From: Diacronema lutheri
Taxonomy: Eukaryota > Haptophyta > Pavlovophyceae > Pavlovales > Pavlovaceae
Assembly: GCA_019448385.1 (NCBI GenBank)
Contig: JAGTXO010000061.1
Coordinates: 124,001 to 188,000, forward strand
Length of the DNA: 64,000 nucleotides
Direction: 5' to 3'
Position 1 is the first letter of the stretch, and every line of letters begins with the position of its first letter. A program made the position numbers and the translations under genes. Of this stretch, positions 58,001 to 64,000 are shown piece after piece. A model generated the notes under the pieces. The model saw only the letters and a list, made by a program, of their open reading frames with translations. It did not search any database and was not told the origin of the DNA.

Positions 58001-61000
58001 GCGCAGCGCGGCGTCGCGGGATTCGACGCGGCCGCGCACGCGCACGCGCGCGACGGCAGGCGGGCGGCACGGCGGATGCGCGAGCAGGAGGGGGCGGTGC
58101 ACAGGGCCTTCCGCATGTCCCTCTGGCGCGACGCGACGTTTGTCGAGTTCGTTGAGAAGCTGCGCCCCGACGGCGGCGCGCAGCTGCTCGCGCGCGAGCC
58201 CACGCGGCGCGCGGCGGCGGTGCTGTGCGAGCTCGCGCGCGGCCGCGACGGCGCGAGCGGCGCGGCCGGGCTGCTGCACGAGATGAGAGCCGCCGATGCG
58301 CGCGCGCGCGAGGCCGCCAAAGCGGCGGAGGCAGCGCAGCTTGCGCACGGGACGCTGCGCATCGTGGCAACCGTGGCGCTGGGCGGTGCGGTCTTCGCCG
58401 GCATGTCAGCGCTGGTCGTTGCTTGCGCGGCGCGCACGGCGACCGGTGCGCTTTTTGGGGCCCGCCGCCCGCGGGCGGCCGCGCGCGGAGCCGACGACGC
58501 GCTCGGCACGCTGCAGCGCGCCAAGCCGCCGCCCGCCGACAAGGGCAAGCGCAGGCGCGCCAGAGCCAACGACGACCCCGTCGACGCGGCGCGCAAGGCC
58601 GTGGGCAAGGCGGAGGGCAACTGCCGCAAGGCAGCCCGCCGGCTGCACCTCGCTGCACTGGGCGAGGAGGAGGCGCAGCAGCGCGTGCTCGACGCCGAGG
58701 CGGCGGAGCAGCTGGCGCGCTCGCGCGAGCCGGCCGGCGGCTGGGTAGGCAGCGCGCGCGCGCGCGCGCGCGCGCGCCCCGCCGCGCGCGCGCCCGTCGA
58801 TTGGCGTGCGCGCAGCGCAGAACGGCGCGCCAGCTCCGTCACCTGCGCGCCGCCGCGCCCGTGCCCCTCGCGCGCAGGGGCGCCCTGCGGACCTGCGGCT
58901 GCAACAGGCGCACTTTGGCATGCGCGAAGATGCCGACGCGGATGTGCGCCGCGCGCACGAGGCGCTGCGCCGGGCGAGACAGGGTGTGGCGTGCGCCAAG
59001 GCCAGCGTGCGGCAGATGGAGGCGGCGTTGCTCAACGCGACGCGCTGCGCCACCGCGGTGCTCGCGCCGCGTGGCGTGCCGGAGGGTGACGAGCAGGCCG
59101 CGGCGAGAGAGCAGGCGGCGCTGGACCGGGAGGCGCCGCCGGCCGCGCAACGCGCGGCGCCGACGGCGCGCTCGCCCTCGGAGCCGCCGTCCGAGTGGGG
59201 CCCGCCAGCGGTCGGCCGGCGCCCGACGCCGCGTGCACTGTCGCACGCCGCGGGTCGCGGGGACGACAACCCGTTTGCGCCGCTCGCAACCGTCAGCGGC
59301 GATTGGTCGCCCACGCCGAGCTCGCGCTCGCCGTCCTCGCCGCCGCGGCAGCCGCTGTCCGACCGCCGCAGCGCGCAGCGTCGCAGCGCGCGCGCGCGGC
59401 CGCCGAGGCCGACCGTTTCGCCCGAGGACGCGCTCGCAGCCGAGCGCCAGGCGCGCGCGCTGTCGGAGCAGGCGGAGCAGAGGCGCGCCAAAAAGGCCGC
59501 CGCCAAGGCCGCGCGCCGCGCCGCGCGCGCCGCCGACAAGCGGACGGCGCGCGTCGTCCACGCGTGCGTAAGCGCCGCCTTGCGGCGCGTCTGCACGAGC
59601 GTCGCCACGGGCACGCCGCTCGCCGTGCTCCGCGAGCGCGCCGAGGGGCCGCGCGCGCCGAAGCCCGCGCCCGCGCCGCCACGCCGCGCAGCGGACGGCG
59701 GCCGCGCGCTCCGCCACGCGCGCCGTGCGGCCGCCGCGGCGGCGGAGCGCGAGGCGGCGGTGGCGGCCGACGCCGACGAGCGGTTCGAGCGGCAGCCCTC
59801 CGCCGCCCGGTTCGACGGCGGCGATGGCGGCGGAGGCGGCCACGTCGAGGCGAGCGCGCGACCGCGCGCCGGCGAGGCCGGCGAGGCTGGCGCGCACGGC
59901 GCGCCTGGCGCAGCGGGGACCCCGGCGGCGTCGCTCGCGTCGCGCAGCCCGTGTGATGCGCGCCGCACGGCACGCCTCCCGCACGCACGCGCCGCAGCCA
60001 CCTGCGCACGCAACGGCGGCTGGGGTGGCAACGTCGGCGGCGACGTGTGCGGCGGTTGTTTCGGCGGCGGCGGCGTCCGTCGCGACGCCTGCGGCGGCGG
60101 CGACGCCACCTGCGGCTGCGGCGATGGCGGCGTCGGTGCTGGCGCTGGCGAGGCCCCTGCACACGGTGCGCCGGCGCGCGCGACGGCGTCGCGCTTGCTG
60201 CGCTTGCTCGGCGCGCCACGCGCCGTGCTCGGTGCGATGGCGCACGCCGCGGCCGTGTTGGCGCGCGGCGTGGCCGCAGCCGTCGCTGGCGTGCGCGCCG
60301 CCGCGCGCGCCGTGCGGCGCGCGCGCCGCCGAGCGCCTCGCGCGCGCCGCACGGCTGCGCGGCGGGCTCGCGGCCCGCCGATGCGCGACGTCGACGGCGC
60401 CCTGCGGCCCTCGCCGTCCTGGTTGCGCACACGCCTCGTCTGCGGCCGGCGCCTCGCGCCTCTGCGCCGCGCGGGCGCGCGCCCGCCGCCCGCACACGCC
60501 GCGCCGAGTTCCCGCGCGCGCGCTGCGCAACCCGACAGCGACGCGCCGGCGTGCGCGCCGCGGCGCTCGGCGCCTGTCGGTGCGCCGCCGCGCGCGCGTG
60601 GCCTGCGCGCGGCGCGCGCACGGCGCTTCCTCGACGTCGCCGGCCGCGCGGCGCGGAGCGCGCGCCTCGGCGCGCGCATCACGCGCCAGCGCACGCCGGG
60701 TTCGCCATCGGAGCCCTGCACGGCCGAGAGCGGCGACGGCGCGGGCGCCGGCGGCGTCGGCGCGGCGGCGCCTGGCGCGGCGACGATGCGCGCCACCGGC
60801 GCGCGCGCAGCGCGCGCTGCGGCGGCGGCGGTCGGTGGCGCCTCGCGTCTCGCGCGCCGCGCGATGGCAAGCGCCGCCGCCGCTGCCACCTCCATCGCCG
60901 GCGCTGCCGCCTCCACCGTCGCCGCCGCCGCCGTTGCCATCGGCGCGGCCGTCACGTCACCGGCGTTCGCCGCGGCGCGCGGCATGGCGGCCGCATGCGT

Positions 61001-63326
61001 CGCTGCCTGCGCCCGCCCCACCGCCGCGCAGGCGGCCGCGTCGCGCGCGCTCGGCGCGCTCTTCGTGCTCGTCGACGCGGCCGACGCGGCGGGCGACAGC
61101 GACGCCGCGCTCGGCGCGCTCGCGGCCGCGGTCGACGCGACGGAGCTGCGCCCGCCGCCGGCCTTTTGGCGCGCGGGCCGCGCCGCGGCGTACGCACCGC
61201 GTCCGCCGCCCCTCGACTCGGCGCGGCCGCGCTACAACCGGCGCGCGCGCGCACCTAGCCCTCCCGTCGCGGCCCGCGCGGCGCAATCTCGCGCGCGCGG
61301 TGCGCGAGCTCACGCGCGCCGCGCGCGCTGAGCGCGAGCGCGCGCCGGCGCCGCGCGGCGCGCGCGGCGGCGTGCTCCACGCGCTGCGCGCGTCGCTCCC
61401 CGTGCACGCGCGTGCCGCGCTCGGCACGGACGCGGAGCTGCGCGCGGACATCGCCGCGTTCGCGCGCGCGCGCCGCGAGCTGCACAGCCTCACCGACGCC
61501 GAGGTGGCGGCGCTCGCGCGCCCGGACGGGCCGCCGCTGCCCGTGCGGCTCGCGTGCACGGCGGTCGCGCGCGCGCGCGGCGTGACCGTGCTGCTCGACA
61601 TCGTGCCGCGCGGCGGCGGCGCGCCCGAGCGGCTCGTGTGCCGCGCCCGTCGCCGCGGCGCCGCCACGCGCACGCCACGGCCGACAGCCGCCGTTATCGC
61701 GCGCGCGCCTTGCATAACGGCGCGCGTTGGCCACACTGAGCCGGCGCGCGCGTGCGCGGGCGGATCGATCGGGGTCGCGCGCCTCCGTTCAGCGCGCCGC
61801 CGCTCTTGGCGTGGGGCGCGGCTCGACGTGCACACCCGCGAGCGGCTGGCCACACCGGTGCCAGGCCACGTCGTGGCCTGCGCCGCCGCCTCGGCCATCG
61901 GCGCGTGCGTCGCTCGCGCGCGGCTTGGGCTTGCACGGCTGGCGCGCGCGTGGCCCTGCGCCTCCGCTCCACTGGCCGCTGCTGCTGTCGCCTTCGCGCC
62001 TGCCGCCGACGGTGTTTTCTGCGCCCCGCTGGGCGCTCCTGCATCCGCCTTCGCGCCTGCCGCCGACGGTGTTTTCCCCGCCGCACTAGCCGCTGCTGCA
62101 TCCGCCTTCGCGCCTGCCGCCGATTTTCCCGCCCCACTAGTTGCTCCTGCATTCGCCTCCGCGCCTGCCACCGACGGCGTTTTCCCCGCCCCACTAGCCG
62201 CTGCCGCTGCCGCGTCCGCGCCCGCCGCCGCGGGCGCGTCTTCCGCCCCACCAGCCATCGCCGCCGCGCCCGCCGCCAACGCGCGCACCGCCAACGTGCC
62301 CGTTGCCAACGAGGCTACCGCCACCGAACCAGCCGCCCTTGAGCTTCCCCTCCAACCCGCCAACTCGGCGCTGCTTGCGTGGGCGGGCGACGCGGCTGCG
62401 CGCCGGCTGGCCTCCGCCGCCGCGAGCGCCGGCCTCCCGCAGGCAGAGGTGGAGCGCATCGCCAGCGGCGACATGCTCGCCTCAACCGTCGACGCGTGCT
62501 GCGAGGTCGTGCTACGCGTGCACGGGCAGGCCGGCGGCGGGCATGTCTGCCACGTGCCGCTCGCCGCGCAACCCGCGGTGTTCCAGGACGGCGCCGAGCG
62601 CGCCGCGCTGCTGCACCGCCTGCGCAGCGAGGCGACGACGCAGGCTGTCATCGGCGTGTGGAGCCCGTCGGACGAGCGCGGCGGCGCGGGCGGTGACGAC
62701 GGCGCGCAGCTCGCCTCCGGCCATTTCACCGCGTTGCGCCTTGTGCGCGTCGCGCGCGCGGGCGAGCGTCGCTACGACGCGGTGCTCGTCGACACGCTCG
62801 CGTCGCCCTGCAGGCGGGCGCTCGTGCTCGCCACGGCGATAACTGCCACGCTGCACGCGGCGGGTCTCGACATTTCGCGCGTGCGCCGCGCGCGGCTGCT
62901 CGACGAGGCGGCGCAGCGTGGCGCGACGTGCGGCCTCGCGATAGTGGGCGCGCTCAACGACGCGCTCGCCGCGGCGGGCTGCTCGTCCGCGCCGCGCACG
63001 TTCAGCGTGGCGGACATGTACGCTGTCGGCGAGCGCCTCCGCGTCGCGCTGACCGGCGCGGCCAGCGATCGTGCGCCGGGCGGCGTCTGCGCGGGCACGA
63101 GCGCGGTGCGTGGCGGGGGCAGCCCCGATCGCGCCGAAGCGCCGCCGCAGACGCGCGTCGCCAAGGCCGCCGCTGGCGTCACCGCCGCCGCCACCGCCGC
63201 CGCCACGCCGCCGCCGCCCGCGCTGGGCGCCGCCGCCGCCGCCACCGCCGCCGCCGCCGCTGCTGCCGCCGCCGTGGCCGCGCCGTCACCGCCGCCACCG
63301 CTGCCGCCGGCCGGCGACGCGGGCGA

Positions 63327-63413
<87 letters not shown>

Positions 63414-64000
63414 GCGCACGTTCTTGAGGCTCGCGCCCAGGGCGCGCGCGGCCGCCTCGGCGCGTGAGGCGTTGCGCGCCGCGTGTGCGCGCGCGGACGC
63501 GGCGGCGTCGTCACACGCGTCGGCGCCGCACGCGCCCGCCGGTGCGCGCCGCCGGCGGCGCGCGGGCGCAGGCGAGCTGGCGCTCGCGGCTGCGCGCGCG
63601 CTCGCCTCGACGGAGCACGGCGATTTGACGGACGACGCGCTCGAGGCCGCCATCGAGCAGGAGCTGGGCGACGAGCGCGGCCAACTGCTGCTGTGCACGC
63701 GGGGCGCAGCGGCGCAAAGGCCCGCGCTTTGCCGGCTCCTGAAGCACGCGTGCGCGTCGGCGCGCGCGGCGAAGCGCGCGCAATTCACGGTGTTCGTCGT
63801 GCGCGCGCCCACGCGCGGCGAGCGGGGGGGCGCCGCCGCGACGCGCGTGGACTCGGTGGTCGAGCTGTCGTGCGCGCTGCACGAGAAGGCGGGCGCGCTC
63901 GGCGGCCTCCAGAGCGTCTGTGTGCGTGGCTTTGCCCTCGAGCGCCGCCGGACACTCGACGGTGGCGCCGAGGCCGGCGCGTCCGCCATCGGCCAGGACG
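55070..64000 (+). CDS. Giant protein with two C48/Ulp1-like domains and a PD-(D/E)XK-like domain, right copy (3' end outside window)
   Basis: ATG 55070 (MEDSVKDALPGGRGGSDSFS). The model is join(55070-58744, 58821-61200, 61259-64000), about 2,930 residues and open at the window edge. Intron 58745-58820 is phase 0 with a (GC)n tract; intron 61201-61258 (58 bp, phase 1) is more tentative. The first protease domain has LVHWTAAYLLLAP (His105), LLADSRTLG (Asp132) and PPQSGAACCF (Gln173, Cys178). The nuclease-like domain reads GGSADAVFCWRSG then VIGEVTTVHF, with Thr591 where the left copy has the catalytic Lys. A hydrophobic helix lies near residue 1100 (IVATVALGGAVFAGMSALVV). Exon 2 is Ala/Arg-rich. 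Exon 3 has a second protease signature: ASGHFTALRL, VLVDTLASP, AAQRGATCGLAIV. It lacks about 1.9 kb present in the left copy. Confidence 0.6.
61981..62200. repeat. Imperfect approximately 60-bp tandem repeat coding for PAADGVFPA units
   Basis: Four imperfect copies of a unit encoding (S/V)AFAPAADGVF-PA(P/A)LAA within exon 3 of the giant gene. The units keep the reading frame. Confidence 0.7.
63328..63416. repeat. GCC trinucleotide run encoding about 30 Ala
   Basis: A nearly pure (GCC)n run in the reading frame of the giant gene, between the second protease-like domain and the last visible segment. Confidence 0.85.

Noticed and set aside
58406-61021. Minus-strand ORF of about 870 codons
   Set aside because: Ala-rich shadow of exon 2 of the right giant gene; the plus strand is supported by introns and by continuity with exon 1.
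1-64000. Bacterial or archaeal origin (TnpB-like proteins, no intron in several genes)
   Set aside because: Phase-consistent GT-AG introns in DEG9, USP, SDR and giant genes, plus SUV3, MBOAT and USP families, show a eukaryotic nuclear genome.
1-64000. CRISPR array, tRNA or rRNA genes
   Set aside because: No regularly spaced direct repeats with unique spacers, and no cloverleaf or rRNA sequence was noticed. The few tandem repeats found are contiguous.

Overview
The window looks like nuclear DNA of a very GC-rich unicellular eukaryote, most likely an alga of haptophyte or pelagophyte type. Reasons: short GT-AG introns inside well-recognised genes, dense coding, long C/G homopolymers, (GC)n tracts and host genes of eukaryotic type (a DEG9-like protease, a SUV3-like helicase, an MBOAT acyltransferase, a MATE carrier). 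Lineage cannot be fixed from sequence alone. Most gene models below are read by eye; several introns restore frame exactly, and elsewhere frames are simply broken.

Layout. 1-1725: MATE transporter with a 44-bp frame-breaking insertion. 3439-13780 (minus): a giant gene region that runs from a C48/Ulp1-like cysteine protease, through a PD-(D/E)XK nuclease, to a Fanzor (eukaryotic TnpB-like) nuclease. 13799-25289: left arm of a very large inverted repeat. 25290-26288: an array of short mobile segments separated by TATATAG. 26291-31610: a second, uninterrupted Fanzor gene with palindromes at both ends. 31339-43184: ordinary host genes (MBOAT, an SDR-containing protein, SUV3, DEG9). 43185-43349: the C-terminal stub of an ABCG transporter, cut by the end of the right arm. 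43355-55051: right arm, inverted relative to the left. 55070-64000: paralogue of the giant gene, open to the window end.

Each arm carries, in the same relative order, a retroelement relic, an intron-containing ubiquitin-specific protease (USP) gene, a Pif1/Helitron-type helicase, a small membrane-protein gene, telomere-like foldback elements and a fragmented coiled-coil locus. Because the similarity continues into the two giant genes, I infer two inverted copies of one mobile element of at least about 20 kb, flanking an approximately 17-kb host segment. The element pairs a helicase, a USP, C48-like proteases, a lambda-exonuclease-like nuclease and, at least on the left, a Fanzor RNA-guided nuclease. 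Much of it is decaying: frame breaks in the helicase, a lost catalytic lysine in one nuclease copy, and a frame break in the left Fanzor. The USP and the small membrane protein remain open in both copies.

The central Fanzor appears to be a separate unit. It sits between TATATA motifs, which also mark the inner ends of both big element copies.
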